From Edaphobacter sp. 4G125 (lineage in GTDB: Bacteria > Acidobacteriota > Terriglobia > Terriglobales > Acidobacteriaceae), in NCBI RefSeq assembly GCF_014274685.1, contig NZ_CP060393.1, positions 1,485,501-1,549,500 on the forward strand: a DNA stretch of 64,000 bases, in the 5' to 3' direction. The notes below the pieces were generated by a model, which saw only the letters and a list, made by a program, of their open reading frames with translations, was not told the origin of the DNA and did not search any database. A program made the translations under genes and the position numbers. Below, one piece after another: positions 41,854 through 50,353 of this stretch (the stretch's first letter is position 1; the number at the start of each line of letters is the position of its first letter).

Positions 41854-42175
41854 TCGATCGCTCCTTATCTCCGTTGTTGGAGAAAATGCCTGTTTTTTGA
41901 TGCCAGCGAAGTGTACAGAAAACTTAAGAGGTCTGGCCACTTTTATCCGAAAAGGACAGACAGACTCTCGAAAAGATGGAGTTGCCATAACGTTTCCCTT
42001 GAGAGGCGCAGAAAAGGGAAAAACATTTCCTTTTTAGTGGCTTTGAACGGCCAAATAACCAAAAAGAAGGTTTTTGAGGAGGGTTTCCGGCCAAAAATGA
42101 AGTTGCAGAGTTTGGCACACAAGATGCTTACAGGTAAGGCGTAACGAAAAATTCCCCTCTCCCGGCGGACAAAAA
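41854..42175 (+). other. Intergenic region carrying the sigma-54-type promoter
   Basis: About 320 bases between the divergent oxidoreductase and PEP-CTERM genes. It is AT-richer than its neighbours from ~42010. The short motif CGGCCAAAWA occurs twice about 40 bases apart (42048 and 42088), upstream of the promoter, where activator sites for sigma-54 systems normally lie. Confidence 0.5.
42113..42128 (+). promoter_or_regulatory. Sigma-54-type promoter of the PEP-CTERM gene
   Basis: TGGCAC (42113-42118) and TGCT (42125-42128) place the invariant GG and GC exactly ten bases apart, as in the consensus TGGCAC-N5-TTGC. Transcription would begin near 42138, giving a ~38-base leader before ATG 42176. 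Confidence 0.72.
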
Positions 42176-42709
42176 ATGCGTTTTTTCAAGGCTCTGGCTC
42201 TTTCTGTGGTTGCTCTGGTTCTCTCGGCTTCAGCACTTCGTGCAGATACCGTTACCTATAACCTCACCCTGACCCCGTATGCGGGCTCGATCTATGGCGG
42301 AACCGGAACCCTGACTCTGGAGGGTGCTCCTTCGGCGACCGGCATTTCGGACTATACCGTTGCGGCTGGCAATCTCGATGATGTCACCTTCAACATTGGC
42401 GGTCAGACCTTCACACTCGCAGGAGCGGACGGAAACACCCTTGTCCGCTTTCTCGATGGCCAGTTGAACGACATCACTTTTTCCGAGATGATCGGGGCCT
42501 CGCCCTATCGCTTTACCTTCCACTCGACCAGCGGATATGCCTTCTATTACAACGACAACCAGGCGGCGTCCTACGGTAGCTTCACCGCTTCGCTAGCGCC
42601 TTCTACCTCGCCGGTACCCGAGCCTCAGTCCCTCGCCCTCTTTGCAACTGGACTTCTCGGCGGTGCCGGAGTGCTGGGCCGCCGTTTCCGCTCTGTCAAA
42701 AGCAACTAA
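42176..42709 (+). CDS. PEP-CTERM sorting-domain protein
   Basis: A 177-residue secreted protein. The signal peptide (residues ~1-24, LSASALRAD) precedes a beta-rich domain of unknown function (YNLTLTPYAGSIYGGTGTLTLEG). The C terminus reads SPVPEPQSLALFATGLLGGAG then RRFR: the PEP motif, a hydrophobic helix and a basic end, as recognised by exosortase. No exosortase gene is in the window, so sorting must be in trans. It is monocistronic between a sigma-54-type promoter and a terminator. The surface or polysaccharide-linked role is inferred from the family. Confidence 0.9.
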   Translation: MRFFKALALSVVALVLSASALRADTVTYNLTLTPYAGSIYGGTGTLTLEGAPSATGISDYTVAAGNLDDVTFNIGGQTFTLAGADGNTLVRFLDGQLNDITFSEMIGASPYRFTFHSTSGYAFYYNDNQAASYGSFTASLAPSTSPVPEPQSLALFATGLLGGAGVLGRRFRSVKSN

Positions 42710-42732
42710 GTTTGAACGTACTTGTTCTGCGA

Positions 42733-42768
42733 GCCTCGACCCGTTCTATGGGGTCGAGGCATTTTTTT
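42733..42768 (+). terminator. Intrinsic terminator of the PEP-CTERM gene
   Basis: GCCTCGACCC and GGGTCGAGGC form a perfect 10-bp stem around an 8-base loop, followed by ATTTTTTT. Confidence 0.93.
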
Positions 42769-42770
42769 GA

Positions 42771-43310
42771 TCAGCGCAGGAAGGGAAGATAAGCCGGAGT
42801 CGAGAGTTTGTATTGACGGAAGCTGTCCCCAAACCGCTCCTCCAGCAGACGATCTTCAATCCGGACTCGGATTTCGGTCCCGGCCAAGAAAATCATGGTG
42901 GCAATCACAAGGAGCAGCGTCGGCGCTGTTATGAATCCGATGGCCCACAGCACGCATAGCATGGATGTGTAGATCGGATGACGAACGATCCGATAGGGAC
43001 CGTTGCGAATCAACTCATGCTCGACGCCGATGGCAGCATCGAGGCGAAACTGCTTTCCCAGAGTGCGGGTTGCGGTCCAGGAGAGCAGGGCAGCGAGCAG
43101 AAAAAATGCTATGGCGATCCCGATCCGCCATGAAGGACGTGGTTCGCTCCAGTAGCCGCCTGCAGCGACGAGCCCAATGCCGACGAACTCGAGCAGTATC
43201 CCCCAGCGCGCCTGTCGATCCACCGAAGCCAGATTACTCGAGCCCTGCTTCGCGATAAGAAAGGGGGCGAACCACAGGGCGACTCCTCCAGCAACAAACA
43301 ATCCGAGCAT
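42771..43310 (-). CDS. Isoprenylcysteine carboxyl methyltransferase-family membrane protein
   Basis: A 179-residue integral membrane protein with about four or five hydrophobic segments. The C-terminal SAM-binding region shows ELIRNGPYRIVRHPIYTSMLCVLWAIGF, the RHPxY signature of the ICMT/phospholipid methyltransferase family, then EDRLLEERFGDSFRQYKLSTPAYLPFL. The substrate in bacteria is usually unknown. It converges on the PEP-CTERM terminator. The small basic-protein gene lies 23 bases upstream. Confidence 0.85.
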   Translation of the reverse strand: MLGLFVAGGVALWFAPFLIAKQGSSNLASVDRQARWGILLEFVGIGLVAAGGYWSEPRPSWRIGIAIAFFLLAALLSWTATRTLGKQFRLDAAIGVEHELIRNGPYRIVRHPIYTSMLCVLWAIGFITAPTLLLVIATMIFLAGTEIRVRIEDRLLEERFGDSFRQYKLSTPAYLPFLR

Positions 43311-43333
43311 AGACCTACCATGCTACCGCCGCC

Positions 43334-43483
43334 TTAGTGCCGCTTGAAGTACTGGATCTCCCGTTCGTGTTGTTCGGCCTTCTCGCGTGTTGAAAAGGTC
43401 CCGAGATTCTTCCGCTTTTTGGTCCTCGGATCGACATGCCGGGAATAAATCCTGAACTCTCCGCTCTTCAGTTTGCGAATCAT
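43334..43483 (-). CDS. Small basic AP2/integrase-arm-like protein
   Basis: A 49-residue protein in a coherent frame: it begins MIRKLKSGEFRIYSRHVDPR and ends EREIQYFKRH. A GAGAGGTG ribosome site lies about six bases before ATG 43483. The layout, a three-strand basic sheet (FRIYSRHVDP, KKRKNLGTF) and a helix (TREKAEQHEREIQYF), resembles the AP2-like arm-type DNA-binding domain at the N terminus of tyrosine integrases, but no catalytic domain follows. DNA or RNA binding is inferred. It lies between an ICMT-like gene and mutL, divergent from mutL by 81 bases. Confidence 0.72.
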   Translation of the reverse strand: MIRKLKSGEFRIYSRHVDPRTKKRKNLGTFSTREKAEQHEREIQYFKRH

Positions 43484-43564
43484 CTCTTTTCACCTCTCTC
43501 TTATGAGATGCGTTGCAGTTTCGGCTCTGTTTTCCGCATCGCGCCCTCGCCATACAATCGAGAG

Positions 43565-45526
43565 ATGGGCCGCATCCGCATCCTCTCTGACCAGGTGGCA
43601 AACCAGATCGCCGCCGGCGAAGTCGTCGAGCGTCCGGCCTCTGTCGTCAAGGAGTTGCTGGAAAACTCGCTCGATGCTGGAGCCACACGCCTTCGCATTG
43701 AAATCGAGGGCGGCGGCCGCAAACTCATCCGCATCGCCGACAATGGCCACGGCATGATGGCTGACGACGCTCTGCTCGCCTTCGAGCGCCACGCTACCTC
43801 GAAGCTCCGTACCTCGGATGATCTGCTCTCCATCGCCACGCTTGGATTCCGTGGCGAAGCCCTGCCTTCTATCGCTTCCGTCTCTCGTCTTACGCTCGAG
43901 ACCCGTGCCGCCGAGGAGGACTCCGGCACCATGATCGAGATCGCCGGAGGCAACATTCTTCGCGTGGAACCCGCAGGTCTGCCGGTTGGAACGACGATCA
44001 CGATTCGCGACCTCTTCTTCAACACTCCTGCACGGCGCAAATTTCTTCGCTCTGAGCAGACCGAGCTCTCACATATTGCCGCGCTGGTTACTCACTATGC
44101 TCTAGCGAATCCTGCGAAGCACTTTGAGCTGCACTCCGCCACGCAATCTCTTCTCACTGCGCCGATCGCCGCAACCAATGCCGACCGCCTCTTCCAGATC
44201 TTTGGTAAGGAAACCAGCTCGCACATGATTCCCGTTGTGGCTGAGATCGATTTTGCCCGTGCAGGCATTCCCGAGCCACCTCCCTGGAAGCGTGAAGCAG
44301 ACTATGAGCCGCCTGCGCCCGGTTTCCTTCGTTTCTCCGGCTTTGTTGCGAAGCCCGAGCTGCAGAAGCTCAATCGCAACTCGATCTACATCTTCGTCAA
44401 TGGACGTCTCATTCGTGATCGCCTTATTCTGCACGCGCTCACCGAGGCCTACCGGAACATCATTCCGCCGACCTCTTATCCCGTTGTGCTGCTCTTTCTC
44501 GAGATGCCGCCGCAGGAGGTCGATGTCAACGTACATCCTGCCAAGACTGAGGTTCGTTTTCGTCAGTCTGCGTTTATTCATGACTTTGTTCGCGATACTA
44601 TTCGAACCGCGTTGATGCATGCTCGTCCGGCAGCCAACTTCCTTCAGGCGCTTCACAACTCTCCGGTCGCCAGTGCTTCGCTGCTCGTGGATGTCAGTCC
44701 GCTTCCCGGTGGTTCAGACCAGCAAGGACTAGCCCAACCCACCTTCGATCCACAGTTTCCAGCAACGGGATTCGGCTCCGAGCCCGCTCCGACCTCAACG
44801 GATGTAGCCGCTTTTACCCTGGAGTCAGCCGCGGTTCCACCCTCACCCGGTCGACTTAGCTTCAACGAAGGTTCAATCCCCGTCGGTTACGACGAGTCCT
44901 CATCCATCCCGCTCGAACCAGAGGGCGAAGCCCGCACCCTCAATGCTCTCGCCACACTCAGACCTCTCGGACAGCTTCAAGACTCCTTCATTCTTGCTGT
45001 CAACGAGGAAGGACTTTGGATCGTCGATCAACACGTTGCGCACGAGCGCGTTCTCTTCGAGAAGATCCTTCGCGAGCGCGAGGTGGAAAAGGTGCAGCGC
45101 CAGCGCCTGCTGATGCCCATGCTTGTCGATCTTCTCCCTGGACAGATGATTGCTTTCGCTCGTCTTACCGAGGAGTTGGAGCGCAATGGCTTCGAGGCCG
45201 AACCCTTCGGTCCGCAGACCATCGCCATCAAAGCTGCTCCCGTCGGTCTCGAAGGTCGCGAGCTCGAACGCATGCTCGAAGAAGTCCTCTCCGTTCCCGA
45301 GCGGGAGCAGCAGGTTGAGAATGCAGAAGCCCGTCGCACCCGTATCGCTGCGTCGATCGCCTGTCACGCGGCCATTAAGATCAACACTCCGCTGGAGCCA
45401 GCCAAGATCAACTGGCTACTTGCCGAGTTGGCCAAGACCGACCATCCCACGAGCTGCCCTCATGGCCGTCCTATCGCCTTGCGCTACTCGCTCAAAGATA
45501 TTCAGCGAGCCTTCAAACGTATTTGA
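43565..45526 (+). CDS. mutL: DNA mismatch repair protein MutL
   Basis: Couples mismatch recognition to strand removal. The GHKL ATPase domain shows ELLENSLDAGATRL, IADNGHGM, ATSKLRTSDDL and GFRGEALPSIASV. After a ~100-residue flexible linker the C-terminal domain carries the endonuclease motif DQHVAHERVLFE (from residue ~488), plus ASIACHAAIK and SCPHGRP. These indicate a nicking MutL, as in bacteria without MutH. ATG 43565 opens MGRIRILSDQVANQIAAGEV, the usual start; upstream frame is not family-like. Length 653. Confidence 0.97.
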   Translation: MGRIRILSDQVANQIAAGEVVERPASVVKELLENSLDAGATRLRIEIEGGGRKLIRIADNGHGMMADDALLAFERHATSKLRTSDDLLSIATLGFRGEALPSIASVSRLTLETRAAEEDSGTMIEIAGGNILRVEPAGLPVGTTITIRDLFFNTPARRKFLRSEQTELSHIAALVTHYALANPAKHFELHSATQSLLTAPIAATNADRLFQIFGKETSSHMIPVVAEIDFARAGIPEPPPWKREADYEPPAPGFLRFSGFVAKPELQKLNRNSIYIFVNGRLIRDRLILHALTEAYRNIIPPTSYPVVLLFLEMPPQEVDVNVHPAKTEVRFRQSAFIHDFVRDTIRTALMHARPAANFLQALHNSPVASASLLVDVSPLPGGSDQQGLAQPTFDPQFPATGFGSEPAPTSTDVAAFTLESAAVPPSPGRLSFNEGSIPVGYDESSSIPLEPEGEARTLNALATLRPLGQLQDSFILAVNEEGLWIVDQHVAHERVLFEKILREREVEKVQRQRLLMPMLVDLLPGQMIAFARLTEELERNGFEAEPFGPQTIAIKAAPVGLEGRELERMLEEVLSVPEREQQVENAEARRTRIAASIACHAAIKINTPLEPAKINWLLAELAKTDHPTSCPHGRPIALRYSLKDIQRAFKRI

Positions 45527-45543
45527 GCGGACTGATTCTCTTC

Positions 45544-46326
45544 CTACGTTCCCGGTTGAGCGGGAATGACATTGAGGGTCAGCTTCGTTCCGCTTGCGAG
45601 TGAAATGTTGTCGCCATTCCCATCCAGCACTCCAGCGCTGTCCGGTGTTGTGGGTGCGCTCAGAATCACATTGGGTTTATTTCCAACGGCGACGCGGTCC
45701 TGCGTACTCTTCAGCATCTGCCCTGGTGTCGATTGTGCTTGAGATCCTGTGTTCGTCGACATTGCAGGAGCACTTGGAGTCGGTGCAGTCGCGCTCGTCG
45801 ATCCTCCTCCCGGAGAAGCTCCACCACCTGAAGGTGCTGACATAGACCCTCCGCCCGCGGAAGGCATTGCTGCCATACCATTTGAGGCGTTCTCGGCTGG
45901 AGCCGTAACCGACGTGACGGCAGCTCGAATTGGAACCTCCTGCCCATCCTTCAAGACAGCACGATTCAGTGCCAGCACCAGGTGCGAATTCTTATCTTCT
46001 TTTGTCTTCGCCTTCACATCGACAACATTCCCAACCAGTTTGGTTCCCTTCGGGAGGTCGGTTCCGTTAGGAAGCTTAGCTTCCGTTGTTGTCTTTGCAT
46101 TGACTGGATCTCCCACTTTTGCCTTTTTGCTATCAATGCTTTTCGTAAGTTCCGCCGTTAGGCTAGCAGGCTGAACTTTCAAAGCCTGTGAGGAGTCTGG
46201 GGTTGTAGCCGGAAAATTGGAACCCGTTTGCGTGGTACTTGGCGTCATTCCAGGAGAGGTTGGGGTCTGCGCTTGCAACGTGACTGCCATCACCGCGAGC
46301 GAGACAAGGAACAAAGTTTTCGTCAT
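45544..46326 (-). CDS. Secreted hypothetical protein with Ala/Ser/Pro-rich linker
   Basis: A 260-residue protein I do not recognise at family level. The signal peptide covers residues ~1-20 (VTLQAQTPTS). A compact beta-rich part follows: ELTKSIDSKKAKVGDPVNAKTT, LPKGTKLVGNVVDVKAK and LVLALNRAVLKDGQEVPIRAAV; the LPKGTKLVG pattern recalls secretion-system TrbI/VirB10-like strands, but this is only a resemblance. A Gly/Ser/Ala/Pro-rich spacer leads to LASGTKLTLNVIPAQPG at the end. AGGAGG lies five bases before ATG 46326. It converges with mutL (17 bases apart). Confidence 0.7.
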   Translation of the reverse strand: MTKTLFLVSLAVMAVTLQAQTPTSPGMTPSTTQTGSNFPATTPDSSQALKVQPASLTAELTKSIDSKKAKVGDPVNAKTTTEAKLPNGTDLPKGTKLVGNVVDVKAKTKEDKNSHLVLALNRAVLKDGQEVPIRAAVTSVTAPAENASNGMAAMPSAGGGSMSAPSGGGASPGGGSTSATAPTPSAPAMSTNTGSQAQSTPGQMLKSTQDRVAVGNKPNVILSAPTTPDSAGVLDGNGDNISLASGTKLTLNVIPAQPGT

Positions 46327-46342
46327 AGCGTCCTCCTTTCCT

Positions 46343-46360
46343 GGTAGCAGATGTGCTACC
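46343..46360. promoter_or_regulatory. Short hairpin upstream of the secreted protein gene
   Basis: GGTAGCA, loop GATG, TGCTACC: a 7-bp stem 17 bases before the start of the minus-strand secreted protein, next to its AGGAGG. It could modulate translation or be an operator. Confidence 0.35.
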
Positions 46361-46605
46361 TGTATCCCTCCTCAGACGACACCTTGTGCAAGACCGTTGC
46401 CTCCCGCAAAACTGTCGTAAATCCGCAATTTACAAGGGTCTGGCAGCTCGGCGCATGGAATCTTGCGGTATCCTAGAAGAGACATCTTGCGGAGACGCCG
46501 TCGTTCATCGCGCTCCGCTCCTGCTGAAACCGGGAATCGTCATCCATGGCCCAGGCTTGTGGATTTGCCATTGCGCTGAAGTAGCGCGGGCAGGAAGGCT
46601 TTATT

Positions 46606-48744
46606 TTGAATACGTCCATTGTTCCCACCGCAAGTCAGCTTGCCGCGACGCGCCTCGTCCATTGGCATCACGACGCGCAGCCGCTTCTTACCCTCGATCT
46701 TCTGCGAGAGTGGGTTAACACCTGTGGACTTGTTCTTTACACGCCGCGCCCGCATCTTGCGGCCCCTGCGCCGACCTTTGTAGAAGCCGTACTCGGTTCT
46801 GCGAATCCTTCACCTGCGCTTCAGGACCTGGAGCAGCCACGCATTCTTCTTGCTCGCCTGATTGCAGAAGGTTCGGTCATTCCGCTGCATCTGTCTGGTT
46901 CTCCTACAGGAGCAGGTACCGAAACCCCGGACTTCCTGGCCTCTCCTGCTGTTCTGTCTTACATCTTTACCTTGCGGGGCGATAAGGCATGGAAGCAGCC
47001 ACCCGTCACCAGTGGAGCAGCCAAGGTCTCTCCTCTTGCGCTGGCCACCTACAATATTCTCGCTTCGAAGGGCCGTCTTACCGTGACCGAGCTCGCCAGC
47101 GAACTCGCCAATGAGGTGACCGAGGCCGCGACTCTTCGTGCCCTGACTGAGCTGTGGGGACATCTTCGTGTTCTTCCTGTCCTGCAGGCCGATGGAAGCG
47201 CCACGCTCTGGGAGCTTACAACCACCCGTCATTCTCGACAGATCAAGGCTGGCGCCAATGCTGGTGTACCCACTGCTCTCTCTGCCTTGGTCTCGCTTTA
47301 TATCGGCCAGGCAGTTCTTCCATTGGAAGAGGAGATGGAGACCTTCTTATCTCCTCTGTCGGCACGCTCCCGCATTCGTGAGGTCGTTCGCGCTCTCATC
47401 TCTGCCCGTCAGCTCGATTCGCTTGTCATCGACGGAAAATCGCACCTCTACATTGCAGACGAGCTTCCTGTCTTCGCTCCTGTTCCCGAGTCCGTCGTGG
47501 TTGAAGCCGGCACAGAAGCTACATCTGCTGAGGACAATGCAGGAGAGGGATCCTCGGAACGAATCTCGAAGTTTGTCTCTTCCACACGCAAGCCGTTTGA
47601 GAAGAGTGGACGGGAGAGATATGTAGCAGAGAGAAATATAAAAACAGAAAGAGATACAAATAGGCCCGATGCCGATCGTAGGCCAAGGCCATCGCGCCCT
47701 CGTGGTGATTCTGAACGAGAGCGACGCCCTTTCCGCCGCGATGGAGAACGTCGTCCTGTCGAGCGCTCCGGCGGAGATCGTCCCGCGCGTCCGAGTTTTA
47801 CCCGTCCATGGGACGAAGAAAAGCGCGACCGCCCCGCTCGCCGTCCATACTCGCGCGAAGACCGTACCGGCGACGACTCCAGACCTGCCAGACCTCGCTT
47901 CGATCGCGAAGACAAACGTCCCTCGTTCGGCTCGCGTCCGTTTTCAGGTAGGCCGTCTGGCGATAAATTTTCAAGCAGACCCTCTGGAGATAAGGTCTCA
48001 GGTAGATCCTTTGGCGATAAAGAACGCCGTGACTTCAAAGGGAAGCCTTCTTTTCGTCGCGATGAGCAGGACCGTCCATCGCGCCCACCGCGTGACTTCT
48101 CCGGCAAGCCCTCCTTCCGTCGCAATGAGGACCGTCCGTCGCGTCCGCCGCGCGATTTCTCTGGCAAGCCTTCTTTCCGCCGCGATGAACAGGATCGTCC
48201 GCAGCGGCCACGTCGCGACTTTTCGGACCGTCCACCACGTCCGTCGCGCGACTTCTCCGACAAGCCCCGATTCTCCCGTGAGCGTGATGGAGCAGGGAGC
48301 AACGAGCAGGGCAGGCGTTCTGCTCCCCCTTTCCGCAAGTTCGATGCGCCGCGCGAAGGTTTCCGCAAACCGCGTCCGGAAGGGCAGAAATTTGATCGTG
48401 CCGCAGAGACAGAAGGTTCTGAGGCACGTCCGCGCCGCAACTTTGGACCGAAGAAGCCTTTTTCTTCGGAGAAATCTTTTGGAGGCAAAAAATCCTTCGG
48501 TCCGAAGAAGAGCTTTGGAGGTGGAAGGTCGGAGCGTCCTTCAGGAGAGTTCAAGCGTTCCAGCTCCGGCGGGTCGAAGTTCGCAAAGAAGTCATTTGGC
48601 AAACCGGGCGGGCGATTTGCCAAGAAAACCGATGGAGCGCCTTCTGCGAACCGTGGTCCCTTCGACAAATTCAAAGGCAATCAAAAACCTTTTAAAAAGC
48701 GTTCAGCTCCACCGCATAAAGGCAAGAAAAATCGCGAGGAGTAG
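46606..48744 (+). CDS. Winged-helix (AlkZ-like?) protein with long Arg-rich repetitive tail
   Basis: TTG 46606 has AGGAAGG upstream and opens [20 protein letters not shown]. The first ~290 residues are globular; [26 protein letters not shown] then [19 protein letters not shown] read as a winged helix. The overall pattern recalls AlkZ/YcaQ-type DNA glycosylase relatives (HTH_42), but this is a low-confidence impression and the catalytic QxQ-type motif is not evident. Residues ~320-712 are low complexity, dominated by Arg, Lys, Pro, Ser, Gly and Phe, with a repeated [13 protein letters not shown] unit and later KKSFG units. Such tails bind nucleic acid or condense. It precedes cmk by 64 bases. 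Confidence 0.65.
48028..48213 (+). repeat. Three ~21-codon repeats in the Arg-rich tail
   Basis: Units at 48028-48090, 48091-48150 and 48151-48213 each encode [24 protein letters not shown] sequence (first copy RDFKGK). Partial copies continue to ~48280. Many third-codon positions differ between copies while the residues are kept, which points to selection on the protein sequence. Confidence 0.85.
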
Positions 48745-48808
48745 CTTTCTGGGAACCCCGTCAACTTCCTTGTCGCGTATCGAAAATCAAGGTTTAAGAT
48801 AAGCCCGA

Positions 48809-49609
48809 ATGAGTGAGAGCAGTCACGCAGTTTCAGATTTGGCCAGCACTCCCGCCAGCCGCCGTGCGCGTCCGGTCATTGCTATTGACGGTCCTGCCGG
48901 CGCGGGAAAAAGTACGCTTGCCGCTTATCTCGCGCGTCGTTTTGGATTTCTCAATCTTGAAACAGGTGCCATGTATCGTGCACTCGCTCTCAAAGCCATT
49001 CAAAATGATCTTGCTTTCGACGAAGAGCAACCTCTTCTTGATCTTGCCGCTTATACGCGCATTCAGCTGGAACCCCAACTGGAAGGCAACCGCGTTCTGC
49101 TCGATGGCATGGATGTTTCCCGTCGTATCCGCGATACCGATGTAACGGCCGCGGCCTCGCGTGTCTCGGTTCATCCGCGCCTTCGCTCTTGGATGGTGGA
49201 GCAGCAACGCGCCCTGGGCGCCCAGGGTGGAGTGGTGATGGAAGGCAGAGATATCGGAACAGCGGTTTTTCCCGACGCCGAGGTCAAGATCTTTCTCGAT
49301 GCCTCTCCGGAGGTCCGGGGAGACCGCCGTTATCGCCAGGTCTCGCTTCCGCCCTTTCCAGATCGCGATGATCCTGAAGACGTGCCTGTTACCAAGCCTA
49401 CGAGTGAACAGATTGCAGCCCATCAGAAAATTCTGAAGGAGCTGAAAGAACGGGATGAGCGGGATCGAAGCCGGGCCGAATCTCCCCTTCGACCTGCTTC
49501 CGATGCGGTCATTTTGGACTCGACTACGCTCTCGCTGGAACAAGTACTCGAAGAGGCCGAACAGATCGTCCGTTCGCATATCACCGACGGTAATCTGGGC
49601 AGCAAATAA
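48809..49609 (+). CDS. cmk: Cytidylate kinase
   Basis: Phosphorylates CMP and dCMP. The P-loop is GPAGAGKST (residues 28-36), followed by LARRFGFLNLETGAMYRALALKA, and the lid/CMP region GGVVMEGRDIGTAVFPDAEVKIFLDA. Length 266 is longer than E. coli's 227, from an N-terminal extension of ~20 residues and extra residues after DRRYRQVSLPPFPDRDDPEDV. The C-terminal VILDSTTLSLEQVLEEA is typical. It is probably cotranscribed with the Arg-rich winged-helix gene. Confidence 0.96.
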   Translation: MSESSHAVSDLASTPASRRARPVIAIDGPAGAGKSTLAAYLARRFGFLNLETGAMYRALALKAIQNDLAFDEEQPLLDLAAYTRIQLEPQLEGNRVLLDGMDVSRRIRDTDVTAAASRVSVHPRLRSWMVEQQRALGAQGGVVMEGRDIGTAVFPDAEVKIFLDASPEVRGDRRYRQVSLPPFPDRDDPEDVPVTKPTSEQIAAHQKILKELKERDERDRSRAESPLRPASDAVILDSTTLSLEQVLEEAEQIVRSHITDGNLGSK

Positions 49610-49840
49610 CTCTCCAACTCTGCAAATCATCTGGAATGAGGATCTGAGCCTCGTTTTCCTCAATGCTTGAGGTTGCCTCATGAACGGTGCAAATTCAAAA
49701 AGTTTTCTAAAAAAAGTTGTGGGATATGCTAACCTTCTCACATCGTTTGAAACAGATTGGTTTTGCAATGCTTGTCTGCGCGAATCCCCGATTTGTATCT
49801 AGCGGCAATTCTTTAGTTGGAAACGAAGGAAAGAAACAAC

Positions 49841-50041
49841 ATGGAACAGGGAACAGTGAAGTGGTTCAATGACGCAAAAGGGTTTGGCTTTATTAGCCGC
49901 CAGAACGGCGAGGACGTGTTCGTGCACTACTCGGCGATCAATTCGAGCGGTTTCAAGAGCCTCCAGGAAGGTCAGGCAGTCCAGTTCAACGTAGTTAAGG
50001 GGCCAAAGGGCTGGCAGGCTTCTGACGTTCAGCCTCTCTAA
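49841..50041 (+). CDS. Cold-shock domain protein (CspA family)
   Basis: A 66-residue single OB-fold RNA chaperone. RNP1 (KGFGFI) and RNP2 (VFVHYSAI) are intact in [16 protein letters not shown] and [14 protein letters not shown]. It starts [10 protein letters not shown] at ATG 49841 after GAAGGA. The gap before it (231 bases) is long and AT-rich, as usual for cold-shock leaders that regulate stability and translation. Confidence 0.96.
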   Translation: MEQGTVKWFNDAKGFGFISRQNGEDVFVHYSAINSSGFKSLQEGQAVQFNVVKGPKGWQASDVQPL

Positions 50042-50070
50042 GCTACACACCGGATTGCAGTTACCGGTTT

Positions 50071-50105
50071 ACAGAAGGGGATAGCTTCTGGCTATCCCCT
50101 TCTGT
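50071..50105 (+). terminator. Strong hairpin after the cold-shock gene
   Basis: ACAGAAGGGGATAGC and GCTATCCCCTTCTGT pair perfectly over 15 bases with a 5-base loop, 29 bases after the csp stop. There is no U-run immediately after, so it may terminate weakly or protect the 3' end. Confidence 0.6.
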
Positions 50106-50224
50106 ATGCACCTAAGATCTTCGAAAATCCGCTGTCAAGAGCTATTCTCTATAAACCATGTCTTATCAGCAGCTTGCTTCTGCAGATTTGTGCCGCTCAA
50201 ATTGGTAAGATTAAAAGAAGAAGA

Positions 50225-50253
50225 ACAAAGGCCCATCCTCAGGATGGGCCTTT
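50225..50253 (-). terminator. Intrinsic terminator of sucA
   Basis: On the minus strand, CAAAGGCCCATCC and GGATGGGCCTTTG (13-bp stem, 3-base loop) are followed by TTCTTCTTCTTTT. It lies ~100 bases after the sucA stop. The rest of the 312-base gap between csp and sucA (50042-50353) shows no gene. Confidence 0.8.
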
Positions 50254-50353
50254 GCTTTGCATGAATATTGATCAAGAGAGCTGAGGTCCGAAGCTAAATC
50301 TTTTCTTCCAAAGACTTTAGAGCTAAATGAGGGGGAGGGGGCTCCCCTCATCT

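Noticed and set aside
47669..48802. A 377-codon frame overlapping the Arg-rich tail in another phase
   Set aside because: The tail's repetitive GC-rich codons open alternative frames; this one starts inside the gene and its residues change composition without structure.
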